From an uncultured Rhodospirillales bacterium (lineage in GTDB: Bacteria > Pseudomonadota > Alphaproteobacteria > ATCC43930 > CGMCC-115725), in contig CAIJOA010000017.1 of the NCBI GenBank assembly GCA_903822185.1, positions 62,001 through 126,000 of the forward strand: a stretch of 64,000 bases of DNA, written 5' to 3'. The position numbers were made by a program, and so were the translations under genes. Numbering within the stretch: position 1 is the stretch's first letter; each line of letters opens with the position of its first letter. Under the pieces are notes generated by a model. That model searched no databases. It was not told the origin of the DNA and saw only the letters and a program-made list of their open reading frames with translations. Positions 39,975-48,424 of the stretch are shown one piece after another.

Positions 39975-40055
39975 TCGCCATCGCGACAGGCGTTGGCGAC
40001 CCCAACGAAAATTCGCGCGCCATAGGCGCGTTGAGCGCGAACCAAACGTTTCCGC

Positions 40056-40265
40056 TTACTGACCCGTTCGAAAGAGCATCGAGACAAGAGTCAACATCGT
40101 CCGGAAGGTCAAAAGCGAAAACGCTTTGCGTAATTCGGCAGGCGTGAGGACAGCGCGCATCGGAAGCGCTCCCATGATCGTACCCTCGATCACGACGCCG
40201 TCGGTGCTGCTCGAAACTTTCGTGACGTCGATGAGCTCGGTCTTCTCGGGCGTGAACAGCTTCAT
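40056..40265 (-). CDS. Small conserved-looking protein after the FAD oxidoreductase
   Basis: A 69-residue protein from ATG 40265, starting 2 bases beyond the stop of the FAD oxidoreductase on the same strand. It contains TKVSSSTDGVVIEGTIMGALPMRAVLTPAELRKAF, a small beta-strand and helix layout, and a slightly hydrophobic end. No family name is known to me; tight spacing suggests it works with the oxidoreductase. Confidence 0.6.
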   Translation of the reverse strand: MKLFTPEKTELIDVTKVSSSTDGVVIEGTIMGALPMRAVLTPAELRKAFSLLTFRTMLTLVSMLFRTGQ

Positions 40266-40267
40266 GG

Positions 40268-41845
40268 CTATTTCGTCAATCGTTCGAAATCGATACCGAG
40301 ATCGGCGCAAATCTTGACGGCGGTGGCTCTTCCCCCGCCGGTCACGCCGCCAGGCGGATGCATGAAGGTTCCAGCGAGATAAAGGCGCTCGATGCCAGGC
40401 ACCGCGTATTGGGCAAGCTCCGCCGTCGGCCGATGGCCTCCGAACTGATGCAGGTATTTTCCCACGCCGCCGACATCACCGCGCTGGAAAGTCGGTGTAT
40501 GGCTCAAGACATCAAGCGGGGAGTCGTATTTGTATGCGACGATATTGGCGTCATCCATGTTTGCGCAGTAATGCCGGTACTGCCCAAGAAGCCACGCGGC
40601 ATGCTCCTCCTTACGCGTTTCCCATCCCGCCGATCCGCCGTCGCGCAAATCCCATGGCCCGAAGCCGAAAACACTCAACGTCGCCTTTCCGGCCGGCGCA
40701 CGCGACGGATCGAATTGCGAATTGACGTGCGCCGCCATGATCGCGTGCCCGCCGAGGTCGCCGTAGCGGAAATCGTCGAAAATGCGTCGGTAGTCTTCCA
40801 GTCGCGAAGGCGCGAAGTTGACCAGTGCAACGCGCCCGGCTTCCTCACCGGCGTGATATCGTGGTGCGGCGTTGAGCGCCAAATGTCCTGCCATGATTGA
40901 AAAGCTCGCCGTCGTCGTGGCTTTGGCATTCGCGGCCACGCGTGGATCAAGGCCATCGACATAACTATCGAGCAGCCACGGGTGAATCTGCCCGATAACG
41001 GCGGTCTTGGCAGCGACGGTCTCGCCGCCCGCAAGACGCACGCCCGCCGCGCGCGTGCCGTTGAGGACAATCTTCTCGACCGCGGCATTTTTTCGAAACT
41101 CAGCCCCATGCGCCTTCAAGCAGGACATCAGCGCATCGACTAGCGCGCTGCTGCCGCCGACCGGAATTCCAGAGGGATAGGTATGGACAAAACCCGGCAT
41201 CGTATAGAGCGCGAGACCGGTGCCTTTTTCCTCCGGCGCAATCAAGAGCTCGTTGGCGAACTTCAAAAGATGAATCTTCACCTTTTCGTTTTCGAACCAT
41301 TCATTGACGAGGTCGAGCAGGCTTTTCTGCGCCGCGTGCATGATCTCGCGGCCTTCAGGGCTTTGATCCAGCAAGGCCCAGAACGCGCCTTGAGGCGCTG
41401 GCGGGACGAACATCCCGGCAGTAATGAGAGGCAGGATCGCCTTGCTCTTCATCGCGAACCGACGATACGCATCGCCGTCACGCGGCGACAGTGCGGAAAT
41501 TGAGCCGCAAGTCCGATCAAGATCGGCATAGCTCACGATCGCACTTTGATCGTCGAAGATGGTCGAGAATATGCCTTCTGGGTGTACGTAGCGCAGGCCA
41601 TGTTTCGACAAGAGGCCAAGTTCGTCGCGTAAAATAAGCGGATTGGCCTGGATGATGATGTGCGTCGCCGAATGCCAGTCGTGACGGAAACCGGGAGCAA
41701 CAAGCTCCGACGTCACCACACCGCCGCCGAACCAGTCGTTCTGCTCGAGCACGAGAACCTTCTGCCCAGCTTTCGCAAGATAGGATGCCGCGACCAACCC
41801 GTTGTGCCCCGAGCCGATGACGACGATATCATAAGCGGCCGCCAT
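40268..41845 (-). CDS. FAD-dependent oxidoreductase, phytoene desaturase-like
   Basis: A 525-residue flavoprotein of the phytoene dehydrogenase/PYROXD2 group. The N-terminal IVVIGSGHNGLVAASYLAKAGQKVLVLEQ is the Rossmann FAD-binding motif, followed by FGGGVVTSEL; a C-terminal YLAGTFMHPPGGVTGGGR closes the FAD site. Such enzymes oxidise or isomerise hydrophobic substrates; no carotenoid synthesis genes lie nearby, so a carotenoid role is not implied. It heads a two-gene unit divergent from a MarR-type regulator, which likely controls it. Confidence 0.85.
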   Translation of the reverse strand: MAAAYDIVVIGSGHNGLVAASYLAKAGQKVLVLEQNDWFGGGVVTSELVAPGFRHDWHSATHIIIQANPLILRDELGLLSKHGLRYVHPEGIFSTIFDDQSAIVSYADLDRTCGSISALSPRDGDAYRRFAMKSKAILPLITAGMFVPPAPQGAFWALLDQSPEGREIMHAAQKSLLDLVNEWFENEKVKIHLLKFANELLIAPEEKGTGLALYTMPGFVHTYPSGIPVGGSSALVDALMSCLKAHGAEFRKNAAVEKIVLNGTRAAGVRLAGGETVAAKTAVIGQIHPWLLDSYVDGLDPRVAANAKATTTASFSIMAGHLALNAAPRYHAGEEAGRVALVNFAPSRLEDYRRIFDDFRYGDLGGHAIMAAHVNSQFDPSRAPAGKATLSVFGFGPWDLRDGGSAGWETRKEEHAAWLLGQYRHYCANMDDANIVAYKYDSPLDVLSHTPTFQRGDVGGVGKYLHQFGGHRPTAELAQYAVPGIERLYLAGTFMHPPGGVTGGGRATAVKICADLGIDFERLTK

Positions 41846-41887
41846 GATGATCCTCCCGCGCGGTTTGCGTGTTATACGCTTATTAGT

Positions 41888-41898
41888 CAGGTAACCTG
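41888..41898. promoter_or_regulatory. Palindrome between the FAD oxidoreductase and marR genes
   Basis: CAGGTAACCTG is an exact 11-base palindrome with a central A. It is 43 bases from the oxidoreductase start and 75 bases from the regulator start. A second inverted repeat, CGCGAT-3-ATCGCG, is at 41933-41947. Either may be the MarR-family operator. Confidence 0.4.
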
Positions 41899-41972
41899 TC
41901 TATCATAGCTATACTGGCACGACAAGCGTCTGCGCGATATCATCGCGATGAGTAACCACGGTTGACTGCATC

Positions 41973-42506
41973 GTGCCGCAAAGTCGTCAGGTAAAAAAAC
42001 AAGTGGCGTTTCCCGCCGAGACGGCGTGGCGCAGTGCAAATATGAGCCGGCTTCTTTTTAGCGCGGCTTGGCTCTTTGACTCGCGAATTCTCGACTATGT
42101 GCAGCGGCATGGCTTTCCCCTGCTGCGGATGGCCCACCTTCACTTACCGCGTAACCTAGATCTCGAGGGTACGAGATTGACGGACCTGGCCGTGCGGGCG
42201 GAAATGTCGAAGCAATCGATTGGCGAAATCATCGATCAATGCGTCGCGATGGGGCTGGCGAGCCGTGTCCCTGACGAATCCGACCGGCGCGCGAAGATCG
42301 TCAAATTCACGGCGCGCGGTTTGCGCCTCTTAGATGTCGTGCGTGCCGCCTTGTCTTTTGCCGAGAATGAGATGCGCGCCGCTATCGGTGCACAAGGAAC
42401 GGGCGAAGTGACGGCGGCGCTGACACAATATCGCGAACATATCCTCCGCAACCAAAAGCAGATGGGGCAAAAGTCGATCGCGCGTCGCGCGCCGCTGAAC
42501 AGGTGA
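41973..42506 (+). CDS. MarR-family transcriptional regulator
   Basis: Up to 177 residues. A winged-helix domain occupies about 55-130: GTRLTDLAVRAEMSKQSIGEIIDQCVAMGLASRVPDESDRRAKIVKFTARG, i.e. recognition helix followed by the wing with the D-x-R-R/A-x-x-x-x-T pattern of MarR proteins. It should bind DNA as a dimer and release on binding a small, often phenolic, ligand. Divergent position implies control of the FAD oxidoreductase unit. Start GTG 41973 or ATG 42042. Confidence 0.85.
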   Translation: MPQSRQVKKQVAFPAETAWRSANMSRLLFSAAWLFDSRILDYVQRHGFPLLRMAHLHLPRNLDLEGTRLTDLAVRAEMSKQSIGEIIDQCVAMGLASRVPDESDRRAKIVKFTARGLRLLDVVRAALSFAENEMRAAIGAQGTGEVTAALTQYREHILRNQKQMGQKSIARRAPLNR

Positions 42507-42532
42507 CCGAGGTACCATCAGCCATGAAAAGT

Positions 42533-42609
42533 TGGTGTCCCCGGCGTGACTCGAACACGCGACCCACAGTTTAGGAAACTGTTGCTCTATCCGGCTGAGC
42601 TACGGAGAC
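42533..42609 (-). tRNA. tRNA-Arg (anticodon CCT)
   Basis: A 77-base cloverleaf read on the minus strand. The acceptor stem GTCTCCG pairs with CGGGGAC (one G-T), the D-arm is GCTC..GAGC, the anticodon stem ACAGT/ACTGT encloses TTCCTAA giving anticodon CCT, and the T-arm is GCGTG-TTCGAGT-CACGC. The 3' CCA is encoded. It reads AGG arginine codons, which are rare in this GC-rich sequence. Confidence 0.95.
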
Positions 42610-42719
42610 GTCCAACCGTCGGCTTCTTACCCCACGCCCGCCGTTGTCAGCAAATAGCGGAGGAAACCGATGCCGCTGGTCGCCGCTTATAGAAGCGCCG
42701 CTGGATCGGAGGCGGGGCG

Positions 42720-43481
42720 ATGGCTGGAACGGCAGGCGGGATCAGGGTCGGCGTGGCGGGGTGGAGTATCCCGAAGCAGCATAGCGATGCGTTTCCCGAG
42801 GAGGGCACGCATCTCGAACGCTATGCCCAGCGATTCTCTGCTGTCGAAATCAATTCATCCTTCTACCGGCCACATCGGCCGCAGACCTATGCGCGCTGGG
42901 CCGCAGCGGTGCCGGCGGATTTTCGTTTTGCGGTGAAGATGCCGCGCGAGATTACCCATCGGCACAAGCTGGTCGATACGGCCGAGCTGCTGGAACGCTT
43001 TATGAGCGAGGCATCGGCGCTGGGCGAAAAGTTGGGGCCGGTGCTGGTGCAATTGCCGCCGAGCCTTCGCTTTGTTCAGGCGAATGTCGTGGCGTTTATG
43101 GAAACGCTGCGGGCGCGCTTCGACGGCGCCGTGGTGTGCGAGCCGCGTCATGAAAGCTGGTTCACCAACGATGTCGATAAGACACTGGCGCGGTACTGCA
43201 TTGCCCGCGTCGCGTCGGATCCCGCGCTGGTGCCGCGCGCGGCGGTGCCAGGGGGCTGGATGGGCTTGACCTATCGCCGTCTGCATGGGTCGCCCGAGAT
43301 GTATTATTCAGCCTATGACGCGGCCACCATCGCCGGGACGGCGAAGGCGATGCGCACGGAGGCGCATGAGGCTGGCGAGCGGTGGTGCATTTTCGACAAC
43401 ACCGCGCGCGGCGAGGCGACCGCCAATGCGTTGAGCCTTAGGGATCAATTGCATCGCCATCGGAAAGCGCCGGGTGCTTAA
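42720..43481 (+). CDS. DUF72 (YecE-like) family protein
   Basis: A 253-residue protein with a TIM-barrel-like DUF72 fold. Signatures: IRVGVAGWSIP at the start, YAQRFSAVEINSSFYRP, FRFAVKMPREITH, LVQLPPSLRF, and YRRLHGSPEMYYSAYD, then WCIFDNTARGEATANAL. The family is widespread but has no established function. ATG 42720 has a GGAGGCGGGG ribosome-binding site. Confidence 0.88.
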   Translation: MAGTAGGIRVGVAGWSIPKQHSDAFPEEGTHLERYAQRFSAVEINSSFYRPHRPQTYARWAAAVPADFRFAVKMPREITHRHKLVDTAELLERFMSEASALGEKLGPVLVQLPPSLRFVQANVVAFMETLRARFDGAVVCEPRHESWFTNDVDKTLARYCIARVASDPALVPRAAVPGGWMGLTYRRLHGSPEMYYSAYDAATIAGTAKAMRTEAHEAGERWCIFDNTARGEATANALSLRDQLHRHRKAPGA

Positions 43482-43684
43482 GAGGTGCGCTTATTTCGAT
43501 TCACAATTTAAAGTGCAGTGCAGCATGCTTCGCTTTCCACACTATCCCGTTGCGGAAAATCGACAGCGCGCCCCCGCGTCTAATCTTGTTGTGATTGCGG
43601 TGGTTTAGACAGTTAGGTAAACTAATTTTAATTCAGAGCCCTAAAGGGCCTGGTCAGAACGACTCAACGCGAGGGGAGAACGTC

Positions 43685-45037
43685 ATGTCGGTTTCCGCGC
43701 CCACGATGGGCCAAAGCGGCTCTACGTCACCACAAAGTCTCAGCTTCATCATTTCGGCATCGTCGGTCGGCACATTGATCGAATGGTACGACTTTTATCT
43801 CTACGGCATTTTGGCCAGCTTCTTTGCGGTGCATTTCTTCCCCGCCTCGATCGGCGGCACGCAGAGCTTCCTTTATAGCCTCGGGATCTTCTGGACCGGC
43901 TTCGTCGTCCGTCCGTTCGGCGCGATCTTCTTCGGCCATATCGGCGATCTGGTCGGGCGCAAATTCACCTTCATGCTGACGCTCGGGCTGATGGGCTTTG
44001 CGACCTTCCTGGTCGGCTGCCTGCCGACCTTCGATCAAGTCGGCTGGCTGGCCCCGTCGCTGCTCGTTGCCTGCCGTGTCATCCAGGGCCTGGCCCTCGG
44101 CGGTGAATATGGCGGCGCGGCGACCTACATCGCCGAGCATGCGCCCGACGGCAAGCGCGGCTTCTACACCAGCTGGATTCAGACCACCGCGACGATGGGC
44201 ATCGTCACCGCGCTGCTCGTCATCCTGGCCTTCCGTCTCGGCGGCGGCGAGGAATGGTTCCAGAGCTTCGGCTGGCGCGTGCCGTTCATGATCTCGGCGC
44301 TGCTCGTCATCGTCGCCGGCTATATCCGCATCCGGATGCAGGAATCGCCGCTCTTCGCCAAGCTGAAGGCGCAGGGCAAGTCATCGGACAACCCGGTGCG
44401 CGACACATACGGCAGCGGCAAGAACTGGGGCCTCATCTTACTGGCGCTGTTCGGTGCGACCGCACCGGAAGGCGTCATCTGGTACACGGGTCAGTTCTAC
44501 GCCCTGACCTATCTCTCGACGGTTCTCAAGCTGCCGTATGTCGAGGTGTATCTGGTCCTGGTACTGGCCTTGATCTTCGGTGCGCCGTTCTTCGTCGTCT
44601 TCGGCTGGCTCAGCGATCGCATCGGCCGGCGCACGATCATGATCTCGGGCTTCGTGCTCGCGGTGCTGACTTACTTCCCGGTCTTCACCGCCTTCACGAC
44701 CTTCAAGGACAACCCGGTCATCCTGACGCTGCTGTGCTTCTACCTGGTGATCCTGGTCACCATGGTTTATGGGCCGATCGCCGCGTTCCTGGTCGAGTTG
44801 TTCCCGGCGAAGATCCGCTACAGCTCGATGTCGATGCCCTATCACGTCGGCAATGGCGTCTTCGGCGGCGGCGTGCCGTTCATCGCGACCGCGCTCGCCG
44901 CATCGTGGCCGGGCGTGCCATTGGTCGGGCTTTATTATCCGATCAGCGTCGCCACCGTCGGCATCGTCGTCGGACTCTTCGGCTTCAAGAAATCCTCGCA
45001 AGACGTCAAGATCTGGGACGAGGTCGGCGGCCGCTAA
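43685..45037 (+). CDS. MHS-family MFS transporter (metabolite:H+ symporter)
   Basis: A 450-residue transporter with twelve helices. ASSVGTLIEWYDFYLYGILASFF in helix 1 and RPFGAIFFGHIGDLVGRKFTF in loop 2-3 are the marks of the metabolite:H+ symporter family (KgtP, ProP, ShiA), which imports organic acids, shikimate or betaine. Substrate unknown. ATG 43685 is chosen for its GGGGAGAA ribosome-binding site. It ends before a classic terminator at 45063-45095. Confidence 0.9.
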   Translation: MSVSAPTMGQSGSTSPQSLSFIISASSVGTLIEWYDFYLYGILASFFAVHFFPASIGGTQSFLYSLGIFWTGFVVRPFGAIFFGHIGDLVGRKFTFMLTLGLMGFATFLVGCLPTFDQVGWLAPSLLVACRVIQGLALGGEYGGAATYIAEHAPDGKRGFYTSWIQTTATMGIVTALLVILAFRLGGGEEWFQSFGWRVPFMISALLVIVAGYIRIRMQESPLFAKLKAQGKSSDNPVRDTYGSGKNWGLILLALFGATAPEGVIWYTGQFYALTYLSTVLKLPYVEVYLVLVLALIFGAPFFVVFGWLSDRIGRRTIMISGFVLAVLTYFPVFTAFTTFKDNPVILTLLCFYLVILVTMVYGPIAAFLVELFPAKIRYSSMSMPYHVGNGVFGGGVPFIATALAASWPGVPLVGLYYPISVATVGIVVGLFGFKKSSQDVKIWDEVGGR

Positions 45038-45052
45038 CGCGGATTACGCTCT

Positions 45053-45835
45053 CTACTGATCAGGCCCGGGGCGCAAGCTCCGGGCCTTTTTCTTTGACGT
45101 TTTCAGAATTTCAATCTGTTCCGGATGGGTGATCGTCATCGTCGGATGAAGATGCCCGTCGATGAATCCCCTTATCAATAAGGGCTTTCCGGCAAGCGAT
45201 GTCGGATCGAGTCCCGCCGCCTTGCACAGCTTTACCACCGCCGGCGTCATGCTGAGCGCGAAGCCCGCGCGCGGCGTTGCGCCGAAATCGATATAGGTGC
45301 CACTCGATCGCGTTTCGACGGTCGTCACCGTGCCCGTCACCAACGCGAAGGTGCCGGCGGCGCGTTCCGCCGCGGCCGCATCGACGATCGCATAAGCCGG
45401 ATCGGCCCAAAGCCCGCGACGGTACCGCCGCGCCAGCCGTTCGAGCTTCAGCATATCCTCGATGCCGGCGCGATTGTCCGGCACGCTGCGCACACGGACG
45501 ACACCTTGACGAAGAAGTTCGCCTTGCACCCACGTGGTGCCGACAAAGACCTGTGCCGCGACGCGGCTATAACGATCCTGGGGCGTACCGGCGAAGGTCA
45601 GTGTCAGCGTTTGATCCGCGACCAGCGCGTTGAGCGCATCCTTCGCCTTGCGTGCCGCCACCGCGCGCGTCGGCACGTCGATGCCGACGAGGTGAATGAC
45701 GCGATCATCGGTGAGAGTGATCGTCGCACCGTCGGACACCTCGCGCACATGCCCCTCGCCGCCGGGCGCAAACACAGTATCTGCCAGGGCCGGCGTCGCC
45801 AGAAAAACGAGCAGGGCAAGCCACGCGAAACGCAT
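45053..45835 (-). CDS. Exported thermonuclease (SNase-like) family protein
   Basis: About 260 residues from ATG 45835, which opens a signal peptide MRFAWLALLVFLATPALA. The SNase-like domain (about 25-140) contains VSDGATITLTDDRVIHLVGIDVP and DRYSRVAAQVFV, the scaffold of staphylococcal-type nuclease; a WADPAY motif follows. A second domain of about 100 residues has no known role. Classic SNase Arg/Glu/Arg residues are only partly clear, so activity is uncertain. The start lies just after the metallophosphatase-like gene's stop, so they are likely cotranscribed. Confidence 0.75.
   Translation of the reverse strand: MRFAWLALLVFLATPALADTVFAPGGEGHVREVSDGATITLTDDRVIHLVGIDVPTRAVAARKAKDALNALVADQTLTLTFAGTPQDRYSRVAAQVFVGTTWVQGELLRQGVVRVRSVPDNRAGIEDMLKLERLARRYRRGLWADPAYAIVDAAAAERAAGTFALVTGTVTTVETRSSGTYIDFGATPRAGFALSMTPAVVKLCKAAGLDPTSLAGKPLLIRGFIDGHLHPTMTITHPEQIEILKTSKKKARSLRPGPDQ
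45063..45095 (+). terminator. Rho-independent terminator of the MHS transporter gene
   Basis: GGCCCGGGGC and GCTCCGGGCC form a GC-rich stem closed by a GCAA tetraloop, followed by TTTTTCTTT. It also lies inside the last codons of the convergent thermonuclease gene. Confidence 0.9.
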
Positions 45836-45840
45836 GAGGT

Positions 45841-46656
45841 TCAGGCTTCGATACGATCGACGATGCTGCCGTCGAGCGCGAAGCAGGCAGCGACGAGCGG
45901 GCCGCCGAAGCCGCATCCCGCATCGATCGATGCGGCATAAGCGGTATCGACGATGCCGGCATGGTTGCGATCGATACCGCGCACGACGCGCCGATAACCG
46001 GCGAAGGGCGCGTTCAATTGCAGGATGTCTTTATCGCACCACCAGAAGATATCGCCCTGCAGGTCGAGCGGCTTGTTCGCATCGACACCGGCATGAACGA
46101 ACAGCAGCTTGCCATCATCGGTGAAGGCGGCGCGGCGAAGATTGTTCAAGAGCGCGCGATGGCCCGATCGTGCTTCGAGCGCGGCGCGCAACGTTCCGGT
46201 CCAGCGCGTCAGCGCGAGGACGCCGTCGCGGCTGGCAGCGAGCCCTTGCCGTACATCAATGCCGTAGGAGGAAAGCGTCTTATCGACGCCGTGTTCGAGC
46301 ATCCACGGCAGGACTTCGCGCGGGTTCGGGGCGAATTGAAGCTCGAGCAGTTTCTGCCACATCTCTTCCTGGCTGCCGCGCAGGAAGGCGATGTCGCCGA
46401 TGAAGGCATTACGGCGAGCGAGGAACAGGCGGCGGAACATGATCAGCGCGTCGAGCGTCGCCGCCGCCGCCGGCCCATAGCCGAGATAATTGCCGAGATA
46501 GACGAGCCGGTCGCCGATATTCAGTTTCGGTGCGAGCCGGGCATGAAGCGCGACGAGGCGGTGGGCCTCGGCATGAATCGCGCCGACCGCCCAGACCCGC
46601 CGGGCGCGCGCGAAACGGCCGTAGATTTCAGAATCGCAGGGCGGGAGGCCGGCCAA
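45841..46656 (-). CDS. Metallophosphatase-like protein lacking metal-binding residues
   Basis: A 271-residue protein with the layout of PPP-family serine/threonine phosphatases, but with the metal ligands changed. GDxHG is VGAIHAE, GDxVDRG is LGNYLGYGP, and GNHE is RGSQEEM; HAGVD is kept in LLFVHAGVD. With the first Asp, the second Asp and the Asn-His pair gone, two-metal catalysis is unlikely. It is therefore probably a pseudoenzyme that keeps a binding or regulatory role. It is transcribed with the thermonuclease gene and follows carD. Confidence 0.7.
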   Translation of the reverse strand: MAGLPPCDSEIYGRFARARRVWAVGAIHAEAHRLVALHARLAPKLNIGDRLVYLGNYLGYGPAAAATLDALIMFRRLFLARRNAFIGDIAFLRGSQEEMWQKLLELQFAPNPREVLPWMLEHGVDKTLSSYGIDVRQGLAASRDGVLALTRWTGTLRAALEARSGHRALLNNLRRAAFTDDGKLLFVHAGVDANKPLDLQGDIFWWCDKDILQLNAPFAGYRRVVRGIDRNHAGIVDTAYAASIDAGCGFGGPLVAACFALDGSIVDRIEA

Positions 46657-46673
46657 AGCCGCGGCCTCACCGG

Positions 46674-47261
46674 CTATGCGGCGGCGAGCATCTGCTCGAC
46701 GCGCTTGACCGCCGTGTTCTCGTCGATTTTCTCGACGGCGGCGAATTCGCGCACAAGCCGATCAAGCGCCGCCTGATAGATCTGACGTTCGCTGTAGGAC
46801 TGCTCGGGCTGACCGGCGTTGCGGAAGAGGTCGCGCACGACTTCGGCGATCGAGGCCGGATCGCCGGAATTGATCTTTGCCTCGTATTCCTGGGCGCGGC
46901 GGCTCCACATCGTGCGCTTGGCGCGCGAGCGGCCTTTGAGTTTGGTCAGCGCCGTTTCCATTTCTTTTTTGGTCGAGAGACGGCGCAGGCCGGAATTCTT
47001 GGCCTTGGTCACCGGGACGCGCAGGGTCATGCGGTCTTTGTCGAAATGGACGACGAAAACATTGAGCGTGTAGCCGGCGATTTCCTGGTTTTCGACGGCC
47101 ATGATCTTGCCGACGCCATGAGTCGGATAGACGACGAGATCGCCAGCGGCAAAACCCAGCTTTTCAGCTTTTTCGGGTTTTTCAGCCTTCTCGACTTTCT
47201 CGGCCTTTTCCGCCTTTTCGGCGTGCTTCTTGTCTTCTTTCTCTTTTACTGCTGACGGCAT
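46674..47261 (-). CDS. carD: CarD-family transcriptional regulator
   Basis: About 195 residues from ATG 47261. After a lysine/glutamate/alanine-rich N-terminal tail (about 8-34) with repeated EKAEK units comes the CarD_CdnL_TRCF RNA polymerase-binding domain: FAAGDLVVYPTHGVGKIMAVE and YTLNVFVVHFDKDRMTLRVPV. The helical C-terminal domain follows, with the RSRAKRTMWSRRAQEYEAKI segment that contacts promoter DNA. CarD stabilises open complexes at many promoters, including rRNA promoters. The charged tail is longer than in typical family members. Confidence 0.92.
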   Translation of the reverse strand: MPSAVKEKEDKKHAEKAEKAEKVEKAEKPEKAEKLGFAAGDLVVYPTHGVGKIMAVENQEIAGYTLNVFVVHFDKDRMTLRVPVTKAKNSGLRRLSTKKEMETALTKLKGRSRAKRTMWSRRAQEYEAKINSGDPASIAEVVRDLFRNAGQPEQSYSERQIYQAALDRLVREFAAVEKIDENTAVKRVEQMLAAA

Positions 47262-47444
47262 CACAAACCCTCCACCGGGACCTGTCGCGAGGCTGCCCGG
47301 GCACACGAAGCTGCTTTCCGACAAGGGAGGTGAATTGCCCGTCCCCCCTCGGTCAAGCCGCCCGGACCCATGTCACCGGGATGACGTAACGGGCTTCGTT
47401 ACGTCTATTGTGACAATTACCACAAAAATCGAGGAAATGCCAGC

Positions 47445-47492
47445 GCCGGGAGTCCGCGACTCCCGGCAACCCACTGTTTAATTGGGTTTTTT
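47445..47492. terminator. Double hairpin downstream of fdxA
   Basis: A 10-bp stem with 3-base loop (47445-47454 with 47458-47467) is followed by a second stem AACCCA/TGGGTT (47468-47473 with 47483-47488) and four more T on the plus strand. It separates fdxA from the carD promoter region. Confidence 0.65.
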
Positions 47493-47493
47493 G

Positions 47494-47829
47494 CTATCTT
47501 TTAGCCGGGTTCGGGCTGAAGTGTTGCGTGAACTTATCGGCAACATCTTTCCACTTGTCGGCGTCGTCCGGGGCCGGGCCCTTGCGGGTGATATTCGGCC
47601 AGGAGCCGGCATACTCGCGATTGATCTCGAGCCATTTCTCGGCCGAAGATTCACTGTCCGGGACGATCGCCTCGGCCGGGCATTCCGGTTCGCAGACGCC
47701 GCAATCGATACATTCGTCGGGATGGATGACGAGCATGTTCTCGCCTTCGTAGAAGCAGTCCACCGGACAGACTTCGACGCAGTCCATGTATTTGCACTTA
47801 ATGCAGGCTTCGTTAACGACGTAGGTCAT
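47494..47829 (-). CDS. fdxA: 7Fe ferredoxin FdxA
   Basis: A 111-residue ferredoxin. Cysteines 9, 12, 17 and 21 ([15 protein letters not shown]) and 40, 43, 46 and 50 ([13 protein letters not shown]) match the Azotobacter FdI-type seven-iron ferredoxin, which holds one [3Fe-4S] and one [4Fe-4S] cluster. The C-terminal extension with SWPNITRKG is also typical. It is a cytoplasmic low-potential electron carrier; it might serve the Rieske oxygenase that lacks a reductase here, but this is only a possibility. Confidence 0.95.
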   Translation of the reverse strand: MTYVVNEACIKCKYMDCVEVCPVDCFYEGENMLVIHPDECIDCGVCEPECPAEAIVPDSESSAEKWLEINREYAGSWPNITRKGPAPDDADKWKDVADKFTQHFSPNPAKR

Positions 47830-47856
47830 GGCGTATCACTCTCAGTAAACCGAATC

Positions 47857-48321
47857 TCATTCAACCGTCTGCAGGCCCAACCGGCGCAGCACACGGCGCT
47901 TTGCCTCGCCTCGCTCGTGGTCCGACACATCGATCAGACCCGTGATCCGCCGCACCAGCGTGTCTTCCAGCGCATCGACCACGCCGTCCGCATAGGCGAC
48001 GTCCCACAGCATCTCAACCAGCTCGATCTTGCGCTCGCGCGGCATGCGGGCGTTGACCGTGCGGATGAACCCGAAAAGCTGGGCCGATCCTTCGACCCGT
48101 TTTTCGGCGGCATCCACCAGCGCTTGCGCATCGGCGGGCGACAGGCTGAAACCGCGTTGCAAGAGGGAACGGAGGATTTCTCTTTCGCGCGCGTCGAACT
48201 GCCCATCGACCGCCAGCGCCGTTTCGAGCAACAGCGCCGCAACCGCGAGCGGCAATTCGTCGATGCCGCGTGAAAGATTGTTGTCCCCCTCTTTCAACCA
48301 CGAGAACAGCCGATCGATCAT
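47857..48321 (-). CDS. TerB-like (COG4103-type) helical protein
   Basis: About 154 residues from ATG 48321. An all-helical TerB-like domain: LPLAVAALLLETALAVDGQFDAREREIL and ELVEMLWDVAYADGVVDALEDTLVRRI show the paired D-G-x-x-x-x-x-E metal-binding motifs of the family. TerB domains are found with tellurite resistance and membrane stress genes, but this stand-alone form has unknown function. It is 27 bases upstream of fdxA on the same strand. Confidence 0.8.
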   Translation of the reverse strand: MIDRLFSWLKEGDNNLSRGIDELPLAVAALLLETALAVDGQFDAREREILRSLLQRGFSLSPADAQALVDAAEKRVEGSAQLFGFIRTVNARMPRERKIELVEMLWDVAYADGVVDALEDTLVRRITGLIDVSDHERGEAKRRVLRRLGLQTVE

Positions 48322-48424
48322 CACTTTGCGTAGCATGGGGGTTGGACGCGTTCAACCCTGTGCGGAATGCGGCTTTTTGGCAGTGTCGGCTGCGCCACAG
48401 CCGGTTCCACGCTAGGATTTCCCG

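Noticed and set aside
42533-42609. Integration site at tRNA-Arg
   Set aside because: No repeat of the tRNA 3' end and no integrase or composition change were seen next to it.
43638-43649. Short palindrome GCCCTAAAGGGC upstream of the MHS transporter
   Set aside because: Only a 5-bp stem; too short to support a regulatory call.
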